From EX4484-2 sp964592095 (GTDB taxonomy: Archaea > Altiarchaeota > Altiarchaeia > IMC4 > QMZM01): DNA of 22,173 nucleotides. The stretch spans positions 1-22,173 of the forward strand of contig CAZQER010000018.1 of the NCBI GenBank assembly GCA_964592095.1, given 5' to 3'. Of the stretch, positions 1-7,474 are shown one piece after another (within the stretch, counting starts at the first letter, position 1; every line of letters starts with the position of its first letter). Below the pieces are notes generated by a model. That model did no database searches and was not told where the DNA came from. It was given only the letters and a program-made list of their open reading frames with translations. A program made the position numbers and the translations under genes.

Positions 1-27
1 GTTGTTTGATTTTTATTTTATTTTCAT

Positions 28-1134
28 CTATCTATTAATTAATCCTTCTCTACTTTCCCTATAATCTCTTATTATCCTCTCTATTGAAATCTCGGGTTTA
101 ATTTTTTCTATTTTATCAAGTTTTTTCTTTTCAATATAAAAAAATCCATCTATCTCTTTTAAAACTCCCGAATCTGCAATTGTAATGCCTATTTTATTTA
201 GATATTTATACCTTTCTATATCTTCCACAAATGCAATTTCTATTTTATTTTTCATATTTTCTAATTCATTTTTCCTTGGTTTTCTTTTTACAAATGTTAG
301 TCCATCATAAACATCTGGAAAAATTCCAACCCCTCTTATATCCCCATTTACGAGAGGTTTGAGGATGTTCTTTATATCTTCGATCCTTATTATCCTTTCA
401 TTTAAGTCAGTTATCTTAAATTCCAAAGATTTAATATACTGCTCTCTTTGATGTATCTCCCTATCTCTCAAAAGTTCAATCCTGTATTTTCTTTTTATAT
501 CCTTAATAATCCTTCTCAGTCTTTTAATTTCATTGTCCTTTGATATTATCTCTTCTTTAAGGAATGAAATATCTTTCTTGAGCTTCCTGATTATTTTATA
601 CTCTGATGGAATATATTTTGATTTGGTTGTTGCTGTTTGAGGTTGTGATTTCTTTTTCAATGTTTTCTTTCCATCGGATTTCTCCTCTAAGATTTTTATT
701 GCATCATCAATAGATTTACCACGAATCACCAAATTTTTTATTTCAACTATGGGAATATTTGTGTTTATATTTTCTATCTTCCTGAATTTGTTTTTATAGT
801 GATTAAATGCATTCAGGGCAGATGCAAGGGCATCTCTTTGATGTGCACCCGTGGTTTTATATTCCTTGGTAAGTTCTATCTTCTCCTTTATGGATAATGG
901 CTCTTCAGGTAAATAAAGTTCAGAACCAAGTTGTGCAGATAGTTTTGAAATAATCTTCGGTGATGTAGGAACATCTATGGCAATCAGGGATACCTTTCCA
1001 AAAGAGATGAGATATTCAATAATCTTATCTAAACTCATATCCTTTGAACTTGTAAGGCTGAGGAGTTTTCCATTAAGATTTAAGATGGCAATCCCAGTTG
1101 TTGTTCCTGGGTCGATACCTGCAATCAGATACAT
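28..1134 (-). CDS. DUF460 family RNase H-like fold protein, short form
   Basis: A 368-residue protein of the archaeal DUF460 family, whose core resembles RuvC/RNase H-like nucleases; its biochemical role is not established. The core occupies about residues 1-115: GIDPGTTTGIAIL with Asp8, IAIDVPTSPK with Asp54, and AHQRDALASA with Asp101. These acidic positions are where such folds bind metal, which is family inference rather than proof of activity. A Lys-rich linker (about 150-178) leads to a charged coiled coil (about 178-255) and a basic C-terminal domain (about 258-368). Family members I know have a further N-terminal region before the core, but here the core starts at residue 2 and the upstream purF stop leaves only 75 bp, so that region is absent. 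The gene lies downstream of purF on the same strand and may be co-transcribed. No Shine-Dalgarno is visible before the ATG at 1134. Confidence 0.8.
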   Translation of the reverse strand: MYLIAGIDPGTTTGIAILNLNGKLLSLTSSKDMSLDKIIEYLISFGKVSLIAIDVPTSPKIISKLSAQLGSELYLPEEPLSIKEKIELTKEYKTTGAHQRDALASALNAFNHYKNKFRKIENINTNIPIVEIKNLVIRGKSIDDAIKILEEKSDGKKTLKKKSQPQTATTKSKYIPSEYKIIRKLKKDISFLKEEIISKDNEIKRLRRIIKDIKRKYRIELLRDREIHQREQYIKSLEFKITDLNERIIRIEDIKNILKPLVNGDIRGVGIFPDVYDGLTFVKRKPRKNELENMKNKIEIAFVEDIERYKYLNKIGITIADSGVLKEIDGFFYIEKKKLDKIEKIKPEISIERIIRDYRESREGLINR

Positions 1135-1209
1135 TGTATGTTCAACAATTAAACAAACAATAACTATTATGCTTTAAAATCTAATAAATCCAATATATCA
1201 CTTTACGAT

Positions 1210-2574
1210 TTATTCAAATAGTAATCTCCTCTGCTCTTCCTTTATTGGATAATCTCCATTCAAACAAGCCATACATAATCTGTCTTTTGGCAGACCTATT
1301 GCATCTATGAGGCTCTCTATGCTATTATATGCCAGAGAATCTGCACCTATCTCATCTCTAATTTCATCTATATCCTTTTCTCTGGCGATAAATTCATCAT
1401 ATGTCTGCATATCTATTCCATAGTAACATGGATTCCTGATAGGTGGGCATGAGATTCTTACATGAATCTCCTTTGCTCCAGCATTTCTTAATTGCTCTAT
1501 TATACCTTTGATAGTAGTTCCCCTAACAATGGAATCGTCTATCAATATTATCCTCTTCCCATTAATCTCACTTCTTATTGGGTTAAGCTTTATTTTTACA
1601 CCCTTTTCCCTCTCCTTCTGTTCTGGCATGATAAATGTCCTTCCAAGATATCTATTTTTTATTAAACTTTCCCCATAAGGAATTTTGGATATTCTGGAGT
1701 AACCTATTGCCGCTGTAATGCCCGAATCTGGAATTGCAGTTATCAAATCGGCATCAACAGGAGCCTCCTTATAAAGATTTTCCCCCAGTTTTTTCCTTAC
1801 ATTATAAACACTGATGTTATCGATTATTGAATCGGCTCTTGCAAAATAAACATATTCAAACATACATATGGAAGTCCTTTCTCTGGGTTCTCTGTAGGAT
1901 TCTACTTTATCACCTATAACCAAAATCTCACCTGGCTTTACATCTCTAATCATTTTTATTCCCAATGGATCAAGTGCGCAACTCTCTGATGCTACCACAT
2001 GAGTATTATCATCACTTCCATAAACAAGTGGTCTGAACCCATTAGGGTCCCTCACTGCTATTATTATATCCTCTTTTAATAGGATTAGTGAATAAGCACC
2101 CTTCAACTTCTTCATGGCATTTTTTATTCCTTTAATAAAATCATCTGTTTTCATATGTTCTTGGGCTATTAATTGTGCTATAACCTCAGTATCTGTATCA
2201 GTGCTGAATATTGCTCCTTTATTTTTCAATTCTTCCTTCAATTCATCTCCATTTACCAAATGACCATTATGTGCAATTGCAAAACTACCTCCCCCATAGT
2301 TTATGATAATTGGCTGGGCATTCTCTATTTTTGACCCACCTTTTGTAGAATATCTGACATGTCCTATTCCCGTATTGCCATCTATGAATTTGTTCTCAAA
2401 AACTGACGATACGAGACCCATTCCCTTGTGGATTTGAAGATTTCCATTAAAAATAGCAATCCCTGCAGATTCCTGACCTCTGTGTTGTAAGGAGTATAAT
2501 CCATAATAAATACGATCAAAAACAACCTTATCAGAGCGTATACCAAATACAGCACATGCCTCCTTAAACTTCAT
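1210..2574 (-). CDS. purF: Amidophosphoribosyltransferase (glutamine PRPP amidotransferase)
   Basis: Catalyses the first committed step of purine synthesis, PRPP plus glutamine to 5-phosphoribosylamine. I place the start at the ATG at 2574 (454 residues); a longer frame to 2754 would run into argJ. The N-terminus MKFKEACAVFGI puts the Ntn-hydrolase nucleophile at Cys7 after a short propeptide, as in Bacillus-type enzymes. The glutaminase half shows HRGQESAGIA and the AHNGHLVN loop. The PRPP-binding loop ILIDDSIVRGTT is at about 343-354. Cys237, Cys383, Cys434 and Cys437 match the four ligands of the [4Fe-4S] cluster of the Bacillus subtilis enzyme, so an oxygen-sensitive cluster form is likely. 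There is no Shine-Dalgarno, but an AT-rich TATA-like stretch sits about 27 bp upstream, which suits a leaderless transcript. The gene is divergent from argJ, with DUF460 downstream. Confidence 0.96.
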   Translation of the reverse strand: MKFKEACAVFGIRSDKVVFDRIYYGLYSLQHRGQESAGIAIFNGNLQIHKGMGLVSSVFENKFIDGNTGIGHVRYSTKGGSKIENAQPIIINYGGGSFAIAHNGHLVNGDELKEELKNKGAIFSTDTDTEVIAQLIAQEHMKTDDFIKGIKNAMKKLKGAYSLILLKEDIIIAVRDPNGFRPLVYGSDDNTHVVASESCALDPLGIKMIRDVKPGEILVIGDKVESYREPRERTSICMFEYVYFARADSIIDNISVYNVRKKLGENLYKEAPVDADLITAIPDSGITAAIGYSRISKIPYGESLIKNRYLGRTFIMPEQKEREKGVKIKLNPIRSEINGKRIILIDDSIVRGTTIKGIIEQLRNAGAKEIHVRISCPPIRNPCYYGIDMQTYDEFIAREKDIDEIRDEIGADSLAYNSIESLIDAIGLPKDRLCMACLNGDYPIKEEQRRLLFE

Positions 2575-2594
2575 TATTGATATTTTTGAATGAA

Positions 2595-2606
2595 AGTTTA
2601 ATAAGT
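2595..2606 (-). promoter_or_regulatory. Putative TATA box for purF in the purF/argJ divergent gap
   Basis: Read on the minus strand this is ACTTATTAAACT, centred about 27 bp upstream of the purF ATG, the spacing expected for an archaeal TATA box on a leaderless transcript. The whole purF/argJ divergent gap is only 37 bp, so the two promoters must overlap or run into the opposite gene. The argJ promoter is less obvious; a weak candidate is GATATTTTTG near 2579-2588. This is inference from composition and spacing only. Confidence 0.35.
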
Positions 2607-2611
2607 AAATC

Positions 2612-3784
2612 ATGAGTGTGGGGAGGATAGTAAAAACCGAATGGGGTGTATGTATAGACAATTTTAAAGCCTCTGGTGTTAGAGAGGGTAAATATGGTTT
2701 AGCACTAATCGTAAATGATAGTATCTGTAAGACTGCAGGTGTTTTTACAACCAATAGAATAAAATCTGCATCTGTAATGCTTGATAAAAAGAGAATAGAT
2801 AATGGTTTTCAGGCAATTGTTATAAATTCTGGAAATGCAAACTCGTGTGTTAAAGATGGTTTAAGGGATGCTGAAGAGATATGCAAGATGACGGCAAAGA
2901 GATTGAATATCAATGAAAGGAATGTCGGGATTGCATCTACTGGGATAATAGGCAAAAGATTGAATATGGAACTAATAGAGATACTCGTAGATAAAGCATG
3001 TAAATTGCTTTCAAATTCATCAAATGGAAGTAAAAATGCTGCAAGGGCGATAATGACCACTGATACAAAAATGAAGGAACTTTCTATTGAATATAATGGA
3101 ATAAAGATTGGAGGGATTGCAAAGGGTGCAGGCATGATTGCTCCAGATTTGGCTACAATGCTATGTTTCCTTACAACCAATGCCAATTTAAGCAGATATG
3201 ATTTACAGAATGCTCTTGAAATTGCCGTAGATGAAAGTTTTAATATGCTTGTTATAGATAATGATATGAGCACAAACGATACTGTATTGTTGATGAGTAA
3301 CGGTAAGAAAAAATGTACAAAGGATGATTTTCAGTATGCTCTGAATTATATCACAAAGGAATTTGCAAGAATGATTGCCAGTGATGGTGAGGGGGTAACA
3401 AAATTCATGGAGGTTGAAGTTAAAGGAGCAAAGAGTAGAGATGATGCAAGAAATGGTGCAAAGGCAATTGTTTCAAGCTCTTTGGTAAAGAGTGCTATCC
3501 ATGGTGAGAATCCAAATTGGGGGAGAATTGCTGCAGCATTAGGCTCGAAGGTAAATTATGAATTTGAGAATATTGATATAATATTCGAAACGTGTGGGAA
3601 AAATAAGAGAACTGCAGTTGTAATAGAGGGTGGAGAGGTAAATGATTTGAAAGGAGCGAGAGAGGTTCTTAAGAATGATAATTTTAGAATCATAGTTGAT
3701 TTGCATTCTGGAGAAGAAAGGGCAGTTGCATTTGGATGCGACCTTTCACCAGAATACATTCATATAAATGCAGAATATAGTTGA
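2612..3784 (+). CDS. argJ: ArgJ glutamate N-acetyltransferase / ornithine acetyltransferase
   Basis: A self-processing acetyltransferase of the arginine cycle that moves the acetyl group from N-acetylornithine to glutamate, and in bifunctional forms also uses acetyl-CoA. The 390 residues cover the family from end to end. The autocleavage site KGAGMIAPDLATML places the nucleophile at Thr182, after Ala181. The oxyanion-hole motif ASTGIIG lies at 108-114, INSGNAN at 71-77, and NPNWGRIAAALGS is present. The C-terminus LSPEYIHINAEYS matches the usual family ending. Sequence alone does not say whether it is mono- or bifunctional. No other arg gene is in the window, so the rest of the pathway must lie elsewhere. 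The start is the first ATG, with no Shine-Dalgarno, 37 bp from the divergent purF. Confidence 0.95.
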   Translation: MSVGRIVKTEWGVCIDNFKASGVREGKYGLALIVNDSICKTAGVFTTNRIKSASVMLDKKRIDNGFQAIVINSGNANSCVKDGLRDAEEICKMTAKRLNINERNVGIASTGIIGKRLNMELIEILVDKACKLLSNSSNGSKNAARAIMTTDTKMKELSIEYNGIKIGGIAKGAGMIAPDLATMLCFLTTNANLSRYDLQNALEIAVDESFNMLVIDNDMSTNDTVLLMSNGKKKCTKDDFQYALNYITKEFARMIASDGEGVTKFMEVEVKGAKSRDDARNGAKAIVSSSLVKSAIHGENPNWGRIAAALGSKVNYEFENIDIIFETCGKNKRTAVVIEGGEVNDLKGAREVLKNDNFRIIVDLHSGEERAVAFGCDLSPEYIHINAEYS

Positions 3785-3806
3785 GAATTTGAAATTTATT
3801 TTTATG
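3785..3806 (+). terminator. T-rich stretch after argJ
   Basis: Directly after the argJ stop codon, T-rich DNA (AAATTTATTTTTATG, T5 at 3799-3803) appears without a strong hairpin. Archaeal termination commonly uses U-tracts alone, so this is a plausible terminator, but in AT-rich DNA the evidence is weak. Confidence 0.35.
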
Positions 3807-3859
3807 TTGGATCATAAGATTAAAATATGATAAAGATACAATAAATAATAACATAATAA

Positions 3860-3890
3860 TAAACTATAATTTCAATATTAAACTATAATT
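3860..3890. repeat. 12-bp direct repeat TAAACTATAATT, two copies
   Basis: TAAACTATAATT occurs at 3860-3871 and again at 3879-3890, a 19-bp period close to two helical turns. It lies just upstream of the TATA-like box of the 7TM gene, in the 149-bp gap after argJ. The placement would suit a tandem regulator site, but the DNA is very AT-rich and chance is possible. Confidence 0.4.
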
Positions 3891-3908
3891 GGACCGGTTA
3901 ATGTTTTG

Positions 3909-3918
3909 ATATATAATA
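3909..3918 (+). promoter_or_regulatory. Putative TATA box for the 7TM gene
   Basis: ATATATAATA is centred about 21 bp before the ATG at 3934. That spacing puts the expected transcription start at or very near the start codon, so the mRNA would be leaderless, in agreement with the lack of a Shine-Dalgarno sequence. It would drive the 3934-6401 genes. Confidence 0.45.
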
Positions 3919-3933
3919 ACGAATAAACGAATA

Positions 3934-4632
3934 ATGAATCCCCATACAATTCCTTCATTGGTTAGTTGGCTTGCAAGTATTTTTACAATATTATATATTA
4001 TTATAAAAAGATTTGGTGATAGGGTAAGCAGGGTATTTATCTGGTTATTGATATTGTGCTTTATTTGGTCGTTTTCAATATATATGATGAGAATTTCTAC
4101 AACTCCGGATGATTGTTTTTTCTGGGCAAAAATCAGATACATTCCCCTCCTTCTGTTGCCTGGCGTTCTTGTATATCTGATTTCAATTTTTCCAATTAAG
4201 AAGACAATAAGGAGAATTTCAATAACTATATCATTGCTACTCTTTGTACTGGTGGTATTTATGCCCACGACACTGATCTTGCTTTTGACGAACCATATTG
4301 TAAAGGGTGTTGAGATGGGTCCTTGGAGATACCATGCTGTTGTTGGAGATTGTTATTTTATCTTCATGTTTTATTTTCTGGTTTTGATGATGTACGTGAT
4401 TGTGGATTTGATTCATGATTACATATCAATTGATAATGTAATGGATAAGAGACAGGTTTTTTGGCTTATCGTTGCTTCTATATCACTACTTTTTATTGAG
4501 AGCTTAGAGGCAACATTTAAGATAATCAATTTATATATTGTAGCCCTAAATGATATATTGCTTTTACCTATGATAGTGAGTATATGCTATTTGGCAATAA
4601 AGTATAGAAAACCAGATGTTATTCAGATATAG
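3934..4632 (+). CDS. Seven-transmembrane protein resembling the stand-alone sensor region of 7TM histidine kinases
   Basis: A 232-residue integral membrane protein with about seven hydrophobic segments near residues 7-25, 33-51, 67-88, 95-116, 138-160, 174-191 and 203-222. The layout, the FWAKIRYIPLLLLPGV segment of TM3, the loop with MGPWRYHAV between TM4 and TM5, and the ending CYLAIKYRKPD resemble the N-terminal 7TM sensor region (HisKA_7TM type) found in front of archaeal and bacterial histidine kinases and cyclases. Here the protein stops straight after TM7, with no PAS, kinase or cyclase domain, and none follows in another frame. It may signal through a partner or do something else. It is followed after 36 bp by an S26-type peptidase gene on the same strand. 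The 7TM call rests on pattern recognition and is moderate; the function is unknown. Confidence 0.65.
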   Translation: MNPHTIPSLVSWLASIFTILYIIIKRFGDRVSRVFIWLLILCFIWSFSIYMMRISTTPDDCFFWAKIRYIPLLLLPGVLVYLISIFPIKKTIRRISITISLLLFVLVVFMPTTLILLLTNHIVKGVEMGPWRYHAVVGDCYFIFMFYFLVLMMYVIVDLIHDYISIDNVMDKRQVFWLIVASISLLFIESLEATFKIINLYIVALNDILLLPMIVSICYLAIKYRKPDVIQI

Positions 4633-4668
4633 CAAATAATATCAATTCTCTTTTAATACTTTAATAAA

Positions 4669-5244
4669 ATGGATAATAAAATAGGATATTTTATCTATAT
4701 GTTTGCCATTGTTGTTATTGTTATACTCTTTCTTATCTTTCTTGTTCCATTACAGAAATTTAATAATGAGGTATTATCAGAATCTGAGTGTCCTATCAAA
4801 GTTGAGCAGAGAATTGTGAGAGGCAATTCTTTATATCCATTAATAAACTCCAGTCAAGAAGTGAAAATTCTTCTTGGTTATTATAATTGTCATCCAATAG
4901 AAAGAGATGATATTATCGTCTATAATTATTCGGGAAGTGATGTGCCAATAATTAAAATAGTAAAGGGCATACCAAATGATAAATTTCATTTAGAATGTGT
5001 GGATAATAATAGCAGATGGAATTTGATAATCAATAACAAGGTTGTAAGGAATTCTGAGGGAAGACCCTATATCTTCAATAAACAGAGGTATAAAATGCTT
5101 TCACTTTATGAGAGGGATTATAATGGTGTTATTCCAGACAATGTATATCTCATTTTGGGCAATATACCACAAGGCACCATGGATTCGACAAAATTTGGAT
5201 TGGTTGGAAGGGGTGATATCATTGGGAAGGTAATTATGGGATAA
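4669..5244 (+). CDS. Signal peptidase I-like S26 serine peptidase, membrane-anchored
   Basis: A 191-residue protein with one N-terminal membrane segment (about 7-28) and a predicted extracytoplasmic domain with the box order of family S26. RIVRGNSLYPLI gives the catalytic Ser54, with Leu in place of the usual Met. PIIKIVKGIPNDKF aligns with the KRxxGLPGD box of bacterial signal peptidases and gives Lys96 as the general base. LILGNIPQGTMDSTKFGLV corresponds to the GDN...SxDSRxxG box. Most archaeal Sec11-type enzymes use Ser/His, so a Ser/Lys dyad in an archaeon is notable. It may be a secondary signal peptidase or a specialised processing enzyme. It follows the 7TM gene by 36 bp and precedes the phosphoesterase gene by 29 bp. 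The AAAATG start has no Shine-Dalgarno. Confidence 0.75.
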   Translation: MDNKIGYFIYMFAIVVIVILFLIFLVPLQKFNNEVLSESECPIKVEQRIVRGNSLYPLINSSQEVKILLGYYNCHPIERDDIIVYNYSGSDVPIIKIVKGIPNDKFHLECVDNNSRWNLIINNKVVRNSEGRPYIFNKQRYKMLSLYERDYNGVIPDNVYLILGNIPQGTMDSTKFGLVGRGDIIGKVIMG

Positions 5245-5253
5245 ATTTTTTTG
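5245..5253 (+). terminator. T7 run after the S26 peptidase gene
   Basis: A run of seven T residues directly follows the stop codon, inside the 29-bp gap before the phosphoesterase gene. It could terminate or attenuate transcription between the membrane genes and the phosphoesterase. Evidence is the T-run only. Confidence 0.35.
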
Positions 5254-5273
5254 TAAAATTGATATATTAAAAA

Positions 5274-6401
5274 ATGGTAACAATATGTGCAATATCTGAT
5301 TCACATCTTGGCTATAGACATAGAATGAAACTACAGAGATTAAATGACTACAGAGATGCTTTTTTAGATGCAGTGAAAAAGGCGGAGGAAAATAATCCGG
5401 ATTTAATAATCTTTTTGGGAGACCTGTTTCATTATTCCAAACCAGATCCATATACTATGAAAATAACCTTTAGAGAATTGAAGAGACTTGCTAAAAAGAT
5501 GCCTATAGTTATGTGTATAGGGAATCATGAGATTGAGGGTCATTTAGGAAGTAGTTATACACTATTGTTCTCTGATATACATGATAACATCCATGTTCTA
5601 ACACATGAAAATCCACATGTGATGCTGAATATTTCTGGAAAGAATCTGGCTATTCACGGATTCCAATTCATGAGAAGGAGAGATATGGTTGAGGAGAAAC
5701 TTATGGGGATTAGCAGGGATCTGGACAATAATAACAGAGGTAATTATGATAATTATGATATAGATTATAATATATTGTGTTTACATCAAGGGGTTGAAAA
5801 ATATTTGGAACCGTATGAAATATCATTGAAATGTTTGAGGAGTGTTGCAGAAAAATATGATTTGATTCTTTTTGGACATGTACACAAGCATCAGAGGATT
5901 AAGGAGATATGTGATATAACACCTGCATTTTATGTAGGAAGCACAGAAAGGATAAGTTTCAATGAGGCTGAAAACGATAATGGCTTCCTTGTATTTAAAG
6001 ATTTTGATTTTGAAAATCCGGTATTTATAAATGTCAATTCTGCCTCTATGAAGAGGATTAGGGAGGATGTTGGGGTTATGAGTCCAGAAGGTGTTAATTC
6101 ATATATAGAGAATATAATCAAGAAGAATATTGGTAGGGTGAATTGCCTGCAGATAAATATAGATGTGGAACTGGATGGAGAATACCTGAATATAAGACAT
6201 GACTGGAATTCGGAATATACGGACTTTACCATTCTTGATGTGAATATAAACCCTAAATCTATGTGGGGGATACCGGAAATACATAAGAAAATGGTCATCA
6301 GTGAAAATCTGATAGAGGATTACTTCGATAGAATAGGTATGGGAAAGAGAAAAGATTTGAAAAAGGTATGTATAGATCTTTATCGGAGATATGGAGGGTA
6401 G
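5274..6401 (+). CDS. Mre11/SbcD-like DNA-repair phosphoesterase
   Basis: A 375-residue calcineurin-fold metallophosphoesterase with the five metal motifs in order: SDSHLG (Asp9, His11), GDLFH (Asp50), GNHE (Asn84, His85), CLHQG (His171) and GHVHKHQ (His202, His204). The spacing matches the nuclease core of archaeal Mre11, with GNHE instead of the usual GNHD, and about 140 further residues could form a capping or DNA-binding region. An Asn/Tyr/Asp-rich insert at about 151-166 looks like an extra loop. Mre11 normally works with Rad50 on double-strand breaks, and in archaea the genes usually sit with herA and nurA; none of those is here. The next gene is radB, 60 bp downstream, which supports a recombination or repair role. 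It could be the genuine Mre11 or a paralogous SbcD-like phosphoesterase. Confidence 0.78.
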   Translation: MVTICAISDSHLGYRHRMKLQRLNDYRDAFLDAVKKAEENNPDLIIFLGDLFHYSKPDPYTMKITFRELKRLAKKMPIVMCIGNHEIEGHLGSSYTLLFSDIHDNIHVLTHENPHVMLNISGKNLAIHGFQFMRRRDMVEEKLMGISRDLDNNNRGNYDNYDIDYNILCLHQGVEKYLEPYEISLKCLRSVAEKYDLILFGHVHKHQRIKEICDITPAFYVGSTERISFNEAENDNGFLVFKDFDFENPVFINVNSASMKRIREDVGVMSPEGVNSYIENIIKKNIGRVNCLQINIDVELDGEYLNIRHDWNSEYTDFTILDVNINPKSMWGIPEIHKKMVISENLIEDYFDRIGMGKRKDLKKVCIDLYRRYGG

Positions 6402-6423
6402 TATTTGAAAATATAAAGATATT

Positions 6424-6438
6424 TAATTATTTTTTGTT
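6424..6438 (+). terminator. T-rich stretch between the phosphoesterase gene and radB
   Basis: The 60-bp gap contains TTATTTTTTGTT, with T6 at 6430-6435 and no clear hairpin. It may end the upstream transcript, or simply belong to the AT-rich promoter region of radB. Confidence 0.3.
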
Positions 6439-6461
6439 AAATTCAATTAATATTCCATAAA

Positions 6462-7151
6462 ATGACCAATATTGAAAAAATGCTAAAGAGGTTAATTATT
6501 GGTGGTTTAATACCCAGAACAATAACCTGTCTTTATGGTCCTCCGAACTCTGGAAAGACAAACATTGCCTTAATTGCTGCTGCATCTGTTGCTAAGGATA
6601 GTAAGGTAATCTATATTGATTCCGAGGGTGGCTTCTCCCCAGAGAGATTAAAACAGATATGTGGGGAAAATGTTGATAATATTTTAAAAAATATAATGGT
6701 TATTGAGCCCAATGACTTTGATGAGCAGAAGGTTGCAATTATGAAGTTGAATGAGTTAGTGAACAAAAGCGATGCAAAATTGGTTATTGTTGACTCCATT
6801 GGTGTTCTTTATAGATTGGAGGAGGATAGAGATGTCAAGGAACTTGGTAGGATTATTGCTCAATTGATGGGAATTGCAAGAAAAAACAATATTCCAATAC
6901 TTATGACAAATCAAGTATATACGGATATAGAAAGTGGCAGGATTGTTCCCGTAGGTGGTGATATAATTAAATATTGGTCAAAGATAATTATAGAATTGAA
7001 GATTTCTGATAGATACAGAAGCGCAATTTTGAAGAAACATAAATTTATGATGGATGGTATAAGAATCAATTTCGATATAGTTGATAGTGGTATTAAGGTA
7101 GTTTCTAACGGATATGGAGAATATGAAGGTAAAAAAACCAACAGTTATTAA
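6462..7151 (+). CDS. radB: RadB, RadA/Rad51 paralogue
   Basis: A RecA-fold ATPase found in euryarchaeal-type lineages, where it modulates RadA-mediated recombination. At 229 residues it has the family size and lacks the N-terminal helix-hairpin-helix domain of RadA. The Walker A motif GPPNSGKT is at 26-33 and the Walker B segment KLVIVD at 106-111. YIDSEGGFSPERL and the TNQVYTD stretch correspond to the conserved core and L2 neighbourhood of RadB. The start ATG is preceded by AAA with no Shine-Dalgarno. The last codons overlap the cupin gene by 29 bp, so radB, cupin and purA probably form one transcription unit. RadB lies right after an Mre11-like gene. Confidence 0.93.
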   Translation: MTNIEKMLKRLIIGGLIPRTITCLYGPPNSGKTNIALIAAASVAKDSKVIYIDSEGGFSPERLKQICGENVDNILKNIMVIEPNDFDEQKVAIMKLNELVNKSDAKLVIVDSIGVLYRLEEDRDVKELGRIIAQLMGIARKNNIPILMTNQVYTDIESGRIVPVGGDIIKYWSKIIIELKISDRYRSAILKKHKFMMDGIRINFDIVDSGIKVVSNGYGEYEGKKTNSY

Positions 7152-7470
7152 AAAACCATGGGGGAGAGAGATATGGATTGTAGAAGAGAAAGAATATGCA
7201 GGGAAAATACTTGAGATTAATAAGGGCCATAGAACATCACTGCACTACCATAAAAATAAGAAGGAGAGTATGTATGTACTCAAAGGCAAATTGAAGGTTA
7301 TTATGAAGGATAATAGCACAAGAATGGTAAATATAGGTGAGAGTATTACAATAAATCCTGGAGAGGCACATTCTCTTGAGGCGGTGGAGGATTTGATGAT
7401 TATAGAAGTGAGCACACCAGAGTTATATGATGTTATTCGTATAAAAGATGACTACGGTAGAGTAAAATAG
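7123..7470 (+). CDS. Small cupin protein, mannose-6-phosphate isomerase-like
   Basis: A single-domain cupin of about 115 residues, similar to the C-terminal cupin of mannose-phosphate isomerase/ManC-type proteins. The opening PTVIKKPWGREIWIVEEKEY is typical of that group. The first cupin motif has SLHYHKNKKES and the second NPGEAHSLEA, giving the metal ligands His, His, Glu and His (44, 46, 51 and 86 when counted from the alternative ATG at 7114). The ATG at 7123 is preferred because GGAG lies 3 nt before it. Either start overlaps the 3' end of radB (29 or 38 bp), so translation is probably coupled. It may be a sugar-phosphate isomerase or only a sugar-binding protein; galU at 12597 is the only other sugar gene in the window. 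The true substrate is unknown. Confidence 0.82.
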   Translation: MKVKKPTVIKKPWGREIWIVEEKEYAGKILEINKGHRTSLHYHKNKKESMYVLKGKLKVIMKDNSTRMVNIGESITINPGEAHSLEAVEDLMIIEVSTPELYDVIRIKDDYGRVK

Positions 7471-7474
7471 TAAA

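Noticed and set aside
2575..2754. N-terminal 60-residue extension of purF
   Set aside because: It overlaps argJ on the other strand and would put the nucleophile Cys far from the N-terminus, which PurF processing does not allow.
3864..4268. Minus-strand frame opposite the 7TM gene
   Set aside because: It is the complement of hydrophobic codons; the plus-strand frame has the better membrane layout, a TATA-like box and spacing to its neighbours.
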